Below are positions 1 to 6,232 of a DNA stretch of 12,570 nt, piece by piece. The translations under genes were made by a program, and so were the position numbers. Origin of the DNA: Candidatus Bathyarchaeota archaeon (GTDB lineage: Archaea; Thermoproteota; Bathyarchaeia; TCS64); contig PBSW01000025.1 of assembly GCA_002726865.1 (NCBI GenBank), positions 7,466 to 20,035 on the forward strand. Reading direction: 5' to 3'. Every line of letters starts with the position of its first letter. The first letter of the stretch is position 1. The notes under the pieces were generated by a model. It saw nothing but the letters and a program-made list of their open reading frames with translations, searched no databases and had not been told where the DNA came from.

Positions 1-279
1 GAGGAGCTTGTAGATGTGCTTGGCGAACTCAACGTGAATCACTGGGACTGCCAGCTCGATATGGCCATAGTGGCCAGGACAGTTTATTGAAATATTTCCG
101 CAGGTTCTGCAACGTTGCCTAGGTTCCAGGGTACCGAGTCTCTGGTCCATGAGGCCGCCTGCGATGGATCCACCGTCCTCGTCGTAAGTATCAGATGTGT
201 TGGTCTCTACCACGCTAAGGCGGCGGATCTCGTCAGGAGGGAGAACCCCGAATTTGACTGCGTCTATGATCTTGGACAT
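1..279 (-). CDS. rpoA1: DNA-directed RNA polymerase subunit A' (N-terminal part, cut by the window edge)
   Basis: This is the start of the largest catalytic subunit of archaeal RNA polymerase; it matches the N-terminal half of bacterial beta' and eukaryotic Rpb1 and acts in the cytoplasm as part of the core enzyme. Only 93 codons are present and the frame stays open to position 1. Visible are the typical opening [20 protein letters not shown], the segment [17 protein letters not shown], and the first zinc-binding motif C-x2-C followed by [10 protein letters not shown], which sits in the clamp of the polymerase. Two in-frame ATGs exist, at 285 and 279. The first overlaps the rpoB stop as ATGA. 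The second lies about 9 bases after a GAGGT sequence and gives the usual MSKII start, so I prefer 279. It is co-transcribed with and probably translationally coupled to rpoB. Identification is near certain. Confidence 0.95.
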   Translation of the reverse strand, partial: MSKIIDAVKFGVLPPDEIRRLSVVETNTSDTYDEDGGSIAGGLMDQRLGTLEPRQRCRTCGNISINCPGHYGHIELAVPVIHVEFAKHIYKLL

Positions 280-281
280 TT

Positions 282-3200
282 TCATCCAACCTCTTTGGCC
301 AGCTCCAGGGTAGGTGACAAACAGAGGCTCTGGAGCTCCTGAAGGAGAAGCTTAAATGCGTAGGAGACGACCACGGGCTCAACTTGTCCTTTTCCTTCAC
401 ATATGGGGCAGATGTATTTCCTCTGCCTGATGTCGTAAAAGGCAAGTTTTCCGCAGCGTTCGCAGATGTATATAGTATAGGCATCTGATTCCTCGAGAAG
501 TCTATCCTTGAGGAGCATTGCAGTTCCGTGGCCTACGAGGCAGTCCCGTTCCATCTCTCCGAATCTAAGACCTCCCCCCCTAGCTCTACCTTCAGTGGGC
601 TGGCGTGTGAGCATCTGGACTTGGCCTCGGGCTCTGGCGTGGATCTTGTCGACCACCATATGGTGGAGCTTTTGGTAGAACGTGAGGCCGACGTATATAT
701 GGGAATCAAACATGCGCCCACTCTGACCGTCGTACATAAGTTCTCGGCCTCCAGGCTCGAGGCCGAGCTTTCTAAGGGTCTCTGATATACTTTCAAGGGG
801 TTCGTTGATAAAAGGCGTGCCGTCCACCATCTCTCCCTTTAAGGCTGCTGCTTTACCCGCCACGGATTCGAGGAATTGACCTACTGTCATTCGACTTGGG
901 AATGCGTGTGGGTTTATTATGATGTCGGGGACGATTCCGTGAGCGCTGAAGGGCATATCCTCTTGGGGGATCACCATACCTATGACTCCCTTCTGGCCGT
1001 GGCGGGAGACAAATTTATCTCCGAGCTCCGGGATTCTATGGCTCCTGACTTTGGCCTTAATAAGATAGCTACCCTCAATGTTTTTCGTGACGAACATAGT
1101 GTCGACAACTCCTTGTTCCGTAGGTCTAACAGCGATGCTTGTGTCCCTTAGTTTGGGCCCTCGGACCTCGAAGCCTCTGTATTCCTCGCTGAATCTGGGA
1201 GGGCTCGTCTTGCCGATGAGGATATCGCCTCCTCTTACTTGGGCCTCGGTGGAGATGAGGCCGTCCTCCTCAAGCATCCTATAGGATTCAGCTCCGTGGT
1301 AGCCTCTTATGCCTGCCTCAGGGAGGGTAAGTCTGTCCTTTGCTCCGCCAAGGTATTGTTTACAAATGGCCTTGTAGATACGATAAAAGCTGCTGTGACC
1401 CAGGCCCCTTTCGATACTGGATTTATTGAAAATAATGGCGTCTTCCATATTGTATCCGTTGGAGCTGAGGACCGCTACGACATAGTTCTGACCCGCAGGG
1501 CGGTCGTTGAATCCCATAATTTCCATAGGCCTGGTCTGGGCGAGGGGCATCTGCGGGTAGTGGAGGATGTGACCTCTTGTATCCGCCCGGTCCTTAAAAT
1601 TAAGGGCATACATCCCGGGAGCCTGCTTAGCCATGGCGGCTTGGTAAGTGTTCCTGGGGGACTGGTTGTGCTCGGGGAATGGTATGATGGATGCCGTGAC
1701 GCCAAGGATAGAATAGATGCAGATCTCCATGTGGGTGTGCTCCTCAGAGACCTCGGTATTATCAGTAGCGATGAAAGCGTTTTCCTCTTCTTCGGCATCG
1801 ATGTACTCTATGATGCCTTCTTTGATGAGGTCGCTCCACTGCCAGCGACCTTGCCGGATGTTACGAACGTGCCTAGCCTTTAAGAGGGGTTTTCCCTCTC
1901 TCACGAGGATGAGTGGTCTCCTAATGCGACCCTCGTCGCAGTTGACATAGATCTCGTTATGATTCGGGTAGAAAGCGATGTTCATCTCTCCGCTGATCTC
2001 TCCTCTCAATCTCATCTCCCTGACGGTGTCAACAAGTTGGTTGGGGAGGACAGAATATCCAAGTAGATACCCCTCTACAAACAGCTTGGCTTCCTCCTGG
2101 GGGAATTTCTTATCTGCATCTTTTGCGGGAGTAACCCCTAGATAGAGGAGTGTTCGCTTTATCTTCTCAAGATCGGTCCCGACTGAGATGCTAGCCATAA
2201 GGGCCAGGTTCTTGACGAGACCACAATTGGCTCCCTCGGGGGTCTCATTTGGACAGAGCCGACCCCAATGCGTCGAGTGAAGGTCTCTGGCCTCAAAGTT
2301 AGGCTGGCTCCGGCTTAGGGGGCTTTGGAGACGACGTAAATGGCTGAGGGTTGCCAGTGTGTTGGTCCTGTCGAGGAGTTGGGTCATGCCAACGCGGCCC
2401 CTGCGCCAGTTGCCTGTAGCAAGGGCGTGTTGCACCCTACTACTGATTATGCCAGGTCTAATGGCTGCGCTGATTTGGACTCCTTTTCTGCGTGTGCTCA
2501 TCCTGCGAAACTGGTAGCGCATGTCCCTGTATAGACCCCAGAATGCGCTCCTGAATAACTCGGCTAGGAGGGGCCCCGCGAGTTTAGTCCTCTTGTTTTT
2601 TAGGTGGTCTTTATCGTCTTCCACTCTCCTTCCAAATTTGAGCTCTATAATTCGAGAGGCCATCTCGCCTAAGAATATGGCTTTGTCGAGGCGATCTGTA
2701 GGGTCCCTTCCGATGTGGGGGAGGAGATTTCGATCTACTATTGTCTCTGCTCTTTTAAGCCTGAATTCTCGGACCTGTCCAAATGCAACTCTATTGCCAA
2801 TGAATAGTATGGCATCCTCTATTGTTTGGACGTCTGTGGCATCGACAAAGCTTTTCTCAAGCTCATTAAGGATCTCGGGGTCGAGGTCCACCATCTCCGC
2901 GATATTTCGGTCTGTTTCGACGCCGAGAGCTCTCATAAGTACGACGAAGGGTACAGGTACAGGGACTCCAGGAATACTGATGACTATCTCGCCCTTGGCT
3001 TTAAGGGCCATTTCGATGCGGGCCCTGAATCCTACTGTTGTTGAGAAAACTTTACCCCTATAGACTGGTTTAGAGCCACGATTATCTGATTCTATGAGAA
3101 TCCGGTTAGGGGCGAGGTCTTCAAGGCTAACGATGACCCGTTCAGATCCGTTGATTATGAAATATCCTCCGACCTCTGTAGGGTCCTCGCCGATGCTGAT

Positions 3201-3599
3201 GAGTTCATCCGGGGTATGCTTGGAGAGGAGGCAGAGGTTGGATTTGACCATGATGGGAAGGTTCCCTATGTTAACCCTATCATTTACGTCGTCAAGGACT
3301 ATATCGAGATAGAGTGGGGCTGAGTAGGTTAGGTTACGGATACGGGTCTCGCGAGGGTAGACGCTACGGACGGTGCCATCCACCTCTACAATCCGGGGGG
3401 GATTGAGCCCGATTGTGCCGAATTTTATATCATAGGTGTGTTCAGACGTCTCAATTTTGATGCCTTTGATCTCATCTATAATATGTTGAAGCGTATTATT
3501 GACGAAATCGTTGTAGCTATCCAGGTGCTGCTTTACAAGCCCTTCCTCAGTAAAGAAGGACTTCATTACGTCCCAATGATCTTGATCTGATAGTAACAT
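282..3599 (-). CDS. rpoB: DNA-directed RNA polymerase subunit B (unsplit)
   Basis: This is the second-largest subunit of RNA polymerase, the archaeal counterpart of bacterial beta and Rpb2, and forms one half of the active-site cleft. At 1105 residues it is a full, unsplit B subunit; many euryarchaea carry separate B'' and B' genes. Landmarks seen in order: the N-terminal protrusion and lobe region, [14 protein letters not shown] near residue 450 (fork region), [14 protein letters not shown] near 715, [15 protein letters not shown] near 866 with the two lysines that contact the growing RNA end, [11 protein letters not shown] in the C-terminal clamp, and a C-terminal zinc ribbon (CERCGK, then CPIC, residues about 1048-1068). 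The ATG at 3599 follows a GGTGGA Shine-Dalgarno sequence (3608-3613) by 8 bases. It is the first gene of the operon, with rpoA1 overlapping its stop. RpoH, usually encoded directly upstream, is not there. Confidence 0.98.
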   Translation of the reverse strand: MLLSDQDHWDVMKSFFTEEGLVKQHLDSYNDFVNNTLQHIIDEIKGIKIETSEHTYDIKFGTIGLNPPRIVEVDGTVRSVYPRETRIRNLTYSAPLYLDIVLDDVNDRVNIGNLPIMVKSNLCLLSKHTPDELISIGEDPTEVGGYFIINGSERVIVSLEDLAPNRILIESDNRGSKPVYRGKVFSTTVGFRARIEMALKAKGEIVISIPGVPVPVPFVVLMRALGVETDRNIAEMVDLDPEILNELEKSFVDATDVQTIEDAILFIGNRVAFGQVREFRLKRAETIVDRNLLPHIGRDPTDRLDKAIFLGEMASRIIELKFGRRVEDDKDHLKNKRTKLAGPLLAELFRSAFWGLYRDMRYQFRRMSTRRKGVQISAAIRPGIISSRVQHALATGNWRRGRVGMTQLLDRTNTLATLSHLRRLQSPLSRSQPNFEARDLHSTHWGRLCPNETPEGANCGLVKNLALMASISVGTDLEKIKRTLLYLGVTPAKDADKKFPQEEAKLFVEGYLLGYSVLPNQLVDTVREMRLRGEISGEMNIAFYPNHNEIYVNCDEGRIRRPLILVREGKPLLKARHVRNIRQGRWQWSDLIKEGIIEYIDAEEEENAFIATDNTEVSEEHTHMEICIYSILGVTASIIPFPEHNQSPRNTYQAAMAKQAPGMYALNFKDRADTRGHILHYPQMPLAQTRPMEIMGFNDRPAGQNYVVAVLSSNGYNMEDAIIFNKSSIERGLGHSSFYRIYKAICKQYLGGAKDRLTLPEAGIRGYHGAESYRMLEEDGLISTEAQVRGGDILIGKTSPPRFSEEYRGFEVRGPKLRDTSIAVRPTEQGVVDTMFVTKNIEGSYLIKAKVRSHRIPELGDKFVSRHGQKGVIGMVIPQEDMPFSAHGIVPDIIINPHAFPSRMTVGQFLESVAGKAAALKGEMVDGTPFINEPLESISETLRKLGLEPGGRELMYDGQSGRMFDSHIYVGLTFYQKLHHMVVDKIHARARGQVQMLTRQPTEGRARGGGLRFGEMERDCLVGHGTAMLLKDRLLEESDAYTIYICERCGKLAFYDIRQRKYICPICEGKGQVEPVVVSYAFKLLLQELQSLCLSPTLELAKEVG

Positions 3600-3901
3600 T
3601 CTCTCTCTCCACCTTTAACTTAGACTGGATGGTTTTTGTGTTGTTTAGGGGGATACGTCATCCGGTCTAACTTTATTTCCCCCTCTCTCGGCGTCCTTCA
3701 TTCGGTTAAAAGCCATCCAAACCTGATAGAGGCTACATAGCTTGCAGATAGCCTGTTAATAAATGTTATTGCAGTGTTTCGAGAGATTTAGGAGGGTATC
3801 AGTTACTTACGGTGATTATAAAAACCTTTAAATTTGTATTGTAGCATGTCGGTATTACTCTATCGGCGGATTTTGGGTTTTAATATCTTTGATGTGATGA
3901 T
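3600..3901. promoter_or_regulatory. Divergent promoter region between rpoB and lsm
   Basis: This 302-bp stretch separates two outward-facing genes and contains no gene of normal size on either strand. On the plus strand, TTTAAATT at 3827-3834, preceded by an A-rich BRE-like ATAAAA (3818-3823), is the best TATA element for lsm and would start transcription near 3855-3860. On the minus strand I see several A/T-rich candidates (around 3757, 3708 and 3672) and cannot decide between them, so the rpoB leader could be roughly 45 to 130 bases long. A GGTGGA ribosome binding site for rpoB sits at 3608-3613. All three minus-strand frames are broken by stops, so rpoH is not hidden here. Confidence 0.6.
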
Positions 3902-4132
3902 TTGGCTGAGATGATTACGCAGGTTCTAGACTCGAGTTTGGGTAGAACTATTTTGATTCAGTTGCGCGGTGGCAGAACTCTCCGGGGTATTCTGGAAGGC
4001 TTTGATCAGCACGTTAACCTAGTTTTAAAGGAGGCGGTGGATGTAAGCGATCCTTCTGCTGAATTAGATCTGGGAACCATAGTGTTGCGGGGGGATAATG
4101 TGATCATGATCTCTCCCCCTCCGGTGGTATGA
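3902..4132 (+). CDS. Sm-like archaeal RNA-binding protein (SmAP, LSm family)
   Basis: This small protein belongs to the Sm/LSm family; archaeal members form rings, usually heptamers, that bind U-rich RNA and tRNA-related RNAs. At 76 residues it has the normal length for a single Sm fold. The Sm1 motif is seen in [21 protein letters not shown] followed by DQHVNLVL, and the Sm2 motif in [13 protein letters not shown], including the RG-D-N residues that line the RNA pocket. The TTG start at 3902 is preceded by GTGAT (3894-3898) in the position expected from a GGTGATnnn start layout; an ATG nine bases later (3911) is the alternative. It is followed after 10 bases by the L37e gene, a pairing that is widely conserved in archaea, so the two are almost surely one transcript. 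Confidence 0.93.
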   Translation: MAEMITQVLDSSLGRTILIQLRGGRTLRGILEGFDQHVNLVLKEAVDVSDPSAELDLGTIVLRGDNVIMISPPPVV

Positions 4133-4136
4133 GGAG
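4131..4136 (+). promoter_or_regulatory. Ribosome binding site deciding the TTG start of rpl37e
   Basis: GAGGAG starts inside the lsm stop codon and lies 6 bases before the TTG at 4143. This ideal spacing is the main argument for reading the L37e gene from this TTG, since no ATG or GTG is available in frame before the zinc-finger region. Confidence 0.75.
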
Positions 4137-4142
4137 TCTCCG

Positions 4143-4322
4143 TTGCCAACTAAGCATGCACTCCATCATGGTAAGCGTGTCCATATACGATGCCGTAGGT
4201 GTGGAAGCAGGTCTTATCATCTCCGGAACAAGTCGTGCTCATCATGTGGATTCGGAGCCTCCGCAAGGATCCGGGCTCCAGGTTGGGGGACGAAAACAGC
4301 GAATGGGTTCCGGCGCCGATAG
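4143..4322 (+). CDS. rpl37e: Large ribosomal subunit protein L37e (eL37)
   Basis: This is a 59-residue zinc-finger protein of the large ribosomal subunit, where the family binds 23S rRNA. It is under 60 residues and starts with TTG, so simple ORF calling misses it. The translation begins (M)[20 protein letters not shown] and continues [38 protein letters not shown]. The two CxxC pairs (CRRC and CSSC, about residues 18-37), the SYH segment between them and the basic tail with a W in the middle are the hallmarks of eL37. The length and pI match the family. It sits 10 bases after the lsm stop, with a strong GAGGAG site at the right distance. I am very sure of the identification; only the exact start carries slight doubt. 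Confidence 0.95.
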   Translation: MPTKHALHHGKRVHIRCRRCGSRSYHLRNKSCSSCGFGASARIRAPGWGTKTANGFRRR

Positions 4323-4394
4323 TTGGATTTTTATTCCGATTACGCCGATAATTATGTTTGTAGATAGATTGTTTTTGAACGGCCCTATTTGATA

Positions 4395-4416
4395 GGTTGG
4401 GGGGTTTTGGGTTTGG
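4395..4416 (+). repeat. G-rich tract 1 (G6-N4-G3-N3-G2 layout)
   Basis: The plus strand carries a run of six G (4399-4404), four T, GGG (4409-4411), three T and GG (4415-4416), with a further GG at 4395. The tract is G/T only and could in principle fold as a two-layer G-quadruplex in DNA or in a transcript running past rpl37e. The same run lengths and spacers recur at 4561. Confidence 0.4.
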
Positions 4417-4455
4417 AGTTACGCGCACGAATGGGGTTTTGATATCGAATGACTA

Positions 4456-4614
4456 TTGAATCATCCAGAGTGGATCGTTGGAATTTTCTTTGCCTCAGGT
4501 GTCATCAGTGGCGCGCCTGAGGGTCTTCTCTTCTTGGGCCTAGGTGTAGGTGTAGATTATGGGGGGATACGGGTTCGGTTGGTTGCTGTTGAGGATGAGG
4601 CGGTTTTCAAGTGA
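4456..4614 (+). CDS. Possible small hydrophobic protein of 52 residues
   Basis: This open frame starts with TTG directly after an in-frame stop (4450-4452) and ends with TGA. The product would read (M)NHPEWIVGIFFASGVISG, then APEGLLFLGLGVGVDYGG, then IRVRLVAVEDEAVFK. It has a hydrophobic first half that could form one membrane segment (about residues 6-35, rich in G, F, L and V) and an acidic, soluble-looking end. I recognise no family. There is no clear Shine-Dalgarno sequence or convincing TATA box in front, and the frame contains the inverted repeat 4493-4522 and G-rich tract 2, which may be the true reason the stretch is constrained. It could equally be a decayed gene or chance. I report it because the translation looks more protein-like than the surrounding noncoding DNA. 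Confidence 0.25.
   Translation: MNHPEWIVGIFFASGVISGAPEGLLFLGLGVGVDYGGIRVRLVAVEDEAVFK
4493..4522 (+). terminator. Inverted repeat CCTCAGG/CCTGAGG, possible terminator of lsm-rpl37e
   Basis: A perfect 7-bp inverted repeat (4493-4499 and 4516-4522) encloses a 16-base loop and is followed by a pyrimidine-rich TCTTCTCTTCTT stretch (4524-4535). It lies 170 bases past the rpl37e stop. The pyrimidine tract is the kind of sequence at which archaeal transcription can end, but the hairpin itself is not required in archaea. It also falls inside the possible 52-aa ORF, so its role is open. Confidence 0.3.
4561..4582 (+). repeat. G-rich tract 2 (same layout as tract 1)
   Basis: Six G (4561-4566), ATAC, GGG (4571-4573), TTC, GG (4577-4578), TT, GG (4581-4582). 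The G6-N4-G3-N3-G2 pattern matches tract 1 exactly in run lengths and spacers, although the spacer bases differ. The core GGGGGATACG also occurs in the rpoB leader region at 3648-3657. Confidence 0.4.
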
Positions 4615-4656
4615 TCATATATCCTATCGGTCATTTTTTTGTGAGGGATCAAAACA

Positions 4657-4668
4657 TTTTAATATTTA
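4657..4668 (+). promoter_or_regulatory. TATA element of the small zinc-ribbon gene
   Basis: TTTTAATATTTA, preceded by the A-rich CAAAACA, fits an archaeal BRE/TATA element. Transcription would start near 4685-4690, giving a leader of about 55-60 bases that contains most of the GTTAAY repeats. Confidence 0.5.
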
Positions 4669-4673
4669 ACGCT

Positions 4674-4719
4674 GTTAACAAGCCTACGACGATGTTAATG
4701 GTATGTTAACGCCGTTAAT
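4674..4719 (+). repeat. Cluster of four GTTAAC/GTTAAT repeats over the presumed transcription start
   Basis: GTTAAC at 4674-4679, GTTAAT at 4694-4699, GTTAAC at 4705-4710 and GTTAAT at 4714-4719; each is preceded by a two- or three-base extension (CT, AT, AT, CC). The first two are exactly 20 bases apart, two turns of the helix. The cluster begins just after the TATA element and ends 26 bases before the ATG of the zinc-ribbon gene, where a repressor site would be expected in archaea. The match of motif to regulator is unknown. Confidence 0.45.
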
Positions 4720-4745
4720 AAAATGCGTCATTTGAAGAGTTGGAG

Positions 4746-4925
4746 ATGTCGAAATTGGTTGTTGTTGGTGTAACTGAATCCCCCTCCCCTAACTGCCCCT
4801 CTTGTGGAGGAACTACCATTCTACAGAGGAAGAATGTCTTTCTCCAGTGGTGCGAAATCCAAGACGGCGACACGGCCTGTAGATTCTGCACGAGATGTGG
4901 GGAGATTTATATGTCTTCCAAATAA
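4746..4925 (+). CDS. Small zinc-ribbon protein of unknown function
   Basis: This 59-residue protein carries two cysteine knuckles: CPSC near residue 18 and CTRC near residue 49. They are about 30 residues apart, and two or three extra cysteines lie between them (WCEIQDGDTACRFC). This layout is that of a zinc ribbon, a fold used to bind nucleic acid or partner proteins in transcription and translation factors. Nothing further identifies a family, and I assign no function. The ATG at 4746 is preferred because an imperfect GAAGAG site lies 6 bases upstream; an in-frame TTG at 4740 is the alternative. The gene stands alone, with its own TATA element and an unusual set of GTTAAY repeats in its leader, so it is probably regulated on its own. 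The clean two-knuckle pattern argues that it is real. Confidence 0.65.
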   Translation: MSKLVVVGVTESPSPNCPSCGGTTILQRKNVFLQWCEIQDGDTACRFCTRCGEIYMSSK

Positions 4926-4931
4926 AGCGTG

Positions 4932-4943
4932 ATAAATATTTAT
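4932..4943. repeat. 12-bp perfect A/T palindrome ATAAATATTTAT
   Basis: The palindrome begins 6 bases after the zinc-ribbon stop codon. It resembles a TATA element on either strand and may start a transcript into the gap to its right or antisense to the zinc-ribbon gene, or may be part of a termination region. No gene follows at a leaderless distance on the plus strand. Confidence 0.3.
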
Positions 4944-5079
4944 TGTGTCTCTCAACGCGGTTATTAGATTTAAGAAGGGAAGACCGGCAAATGTTATGAG
5001 CAAAGGAAGGTTATAGTCTTTCGATCACTTGAAAATTTGAATGAAGATGGTTAACAGTTCTCAGTGCGTTTCACTTATA

Positions 5080-5103
5080 TGAGCGGCGATGATGCCATGC
5101 TCA
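5080..5103 (+). other. Compact hairpin with a two-base bulge
   Basis: TGAGC-GGC, a GATGAT loop, then GCC-AT-GCTCA: eight pairs interrupted by one AT bulge. It lies in the largest noncoding gap and just before the doubtful 67-aa frame. It could be part of a small RNA or of a transcript end; there is no T-run directly after it. Confidence 0.35.
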
Positions 5104-5318
5104 CATACCCATGATCCTTGGCGATGAAGGGGGATGGTACAACAAAATTGGTCTTGGTGATTTTGTGCATCACGCGTGCATGAAACGTATGAGGTTTACC
5201 CTGAGAGAGGATTTGGTGCGCTGTAGATTAAATCGGGAATGTTGTATTCAGGTTACTTTGATTTTCCTAGATGCCTGTAGGTTAGTTAGGTCAAGTGAGC
5301 CTTACCTCTGTTAGAATC

Positions 5319-5327
5319 ATTATTTAA
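5319..5327 (+). promoter_or_regulatory. TATA element of rio2
   Basis: ATTATTTAA is centred 28 bases before the ATG at 5351. No Shine-Dalgarno sequence lies between them, so transcription probably begins at or within a few bases of the ATG (leaderless mRNA). Confidence 0.55.
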
Positions 5328-5350
5328 CATTCCATAAGTATTAGATATAG

Positions 5351-6232
5351 ATGTCTTCAGCCGAGAAGGCGGCAAGGTTGCTCCTGAAGCTTGAACCGGA
5401 AGAGTGGATGGTACTCCAAGCTGTGGAGCGGGGCATGGCTAATTACAGCATTGTCCCAATGACGCAACTCCTGAAGTATACAAAGATGCCCGATAGAGAT
5501 GTCGAGTTCAGTTTGAGAGCGCTTAACAAAAAAGACCTCATCTGGCGGAGCTTTGATCCATATCACGGATACATCCTAAATTATTCGGGGTATGATCTTT
5601 TAGCCTTGAACGCTCTGGCAAAGATGAATATTCTCAATTCTTTAGGTCGGCAAATCGGGGTGGGTAAAGAGTCGGACATCCTTGATGCAATCACCGATAA
5701 AGGGAAACGGGTTGCCCTGAAGTTTCATAGGCTCGGAAGAACTAGCTTCAGGGAGACAAGAAGGCGGAGAGACTACATTAAGCGACGAGGATACACGTCT
5801 TGGCACTATCAGTCTCGGTTGGCGGCGAAAAAAGAGTTTAGCGTCCAAACTCGTGTTCATAACGGGAGCGTCTCGACTCCCCAGCCCATTCATCAGAACC
5901 GGCATGTAATTGTGATGGAGTTTATAGACGGCTATAACCTAAATGACGTTTCTAGACTCGACGATCCGAGTAGCTTCCTCGAAGACATACTTGAAAACGT
6001 TAGGGCAACATTCAGAATAGGATTAATACATGCGGACCTAAGCGAATACAATATCATTGTTCAAAAAGATAGCAGAGTTTTATTGATTGACTGGCCACAG
6101 GCAATAGAAGTCGACCATCCGAATGCAGAAAACATTCTAGAGAGAGATATCCGAAATGTCTTACGATTTTTCCAACGAAAGTTTAAAGTCCATCGATGCT
6201 TTAAAAAAATCCTAGATTTTATAAAAAACTAG
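5351..6232 (+). CDS. rio2: Rio2-type atypical serine/threonine protein kinase/ATPase
   Basis: This protein of the RIO2 family is, by analogy with its eukaryotic and archaeal relatives, an ATPase or kinase that acts in late maturation of the small ribosomal subunit. At 293 residues it has the usual archaeal length. Residues 1-90 form the Rio2-specific winged-helix domain (MVLQAVERGMANYSIVP through the YSGYDLLALN stretch). The kinase part follows: the nucleotide-binding loop GVGKESDIL near 103, the lysine in VALKFHRLGRTSFR near 124, the hinge VIVMEFIDGYNL near 190, the catalytic loop HADLSEYNI near 227 and the metal-binding LIDWPQ near 247, where most relatives have IDFPQ. All catalytic residues are present. 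It has its own promoter and stands opposite the CitG-like gene, the two stop codons overlapping in one CTAG. Identification is very safe. Confidence 0.96.
   Translation: MSSAEKAARLLLKLEPEEWMVLQAVERGMANYSIVPMTQLLKYTKMPDRDVEFSLRALNKKDLIWRSFDPYHGYILNYSGYDLLALNALAKMNILNSLGRQIGVGKESDILDAITDKGKRVALKFHRLGRTSFRETRRRRDYIKRRGYTSWHYQSRLAAKKEFSVQTRVHNGSVSTPQPIHQNRHVIVMEFIDGYNLNDVSRLDDPSSFLEDILENVRATFRIGLIHADLSEYNIIVQKDSRVLLIDWPQAIEVDHPNAENILERDIRNVLRFFQRKFKVHRCFKKILDFIKN

Larger units (their letters stand above)
4926..5350. other. 425-bp gap between the zinc-ribbon gene and rio2
   Basis: I find no convincing gene here. The only frame of note is a plus-strand ATG at 5111 running to 5314 (67 residues). 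It is rich in Cys, Arg and Leu but has no CxxC pair, no recognisable domain and no ribosome binding site, so I do not call it a gene. A compact hairpin lies at 5080-5103. I looked for tRNA T-loops, C/D box pairs, RNase P core elements and SRP RNA and saw none that hold up. The last 35 bases hold the rio2 promoter. Confidence 0.5.

Noticed and set aside
1239..1883. Long 214-codon open frame on the plus strand
   Set aside because: It lies entirely antisense to the conserved core of rpoB, and its translation has no recognisable domain; it is a shadow of the GC-rich codon pattern.
3894..3909. GTGATGA followed by CTGA, like box C and box D of a guide RNA
   Set aside because: The two elements are only a few bases apart, overlap the lsm start, and no D'/C' pair or terminal stem is present.
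4129..4392. 87-codon ATG frame after lsm
   Set aside because: It covers rpl37e in another register. The zinc-finger reading from TTG 4143 has a ribosome binding site and a clear family match, so this frame is a shadow.
5111..5314. 67-codon frame in the gap before rio2
   Set aside because: No ribosome binding site, no TATA element at the right distance, no domain or CxxC pair. It remains possible but unsupported.
4926..5350. RNase P or SRP RNA in a gap of suitable size
   Set aside because: The conserved core sequences expected for either RNA are absent, and only one small hairpin is visible.
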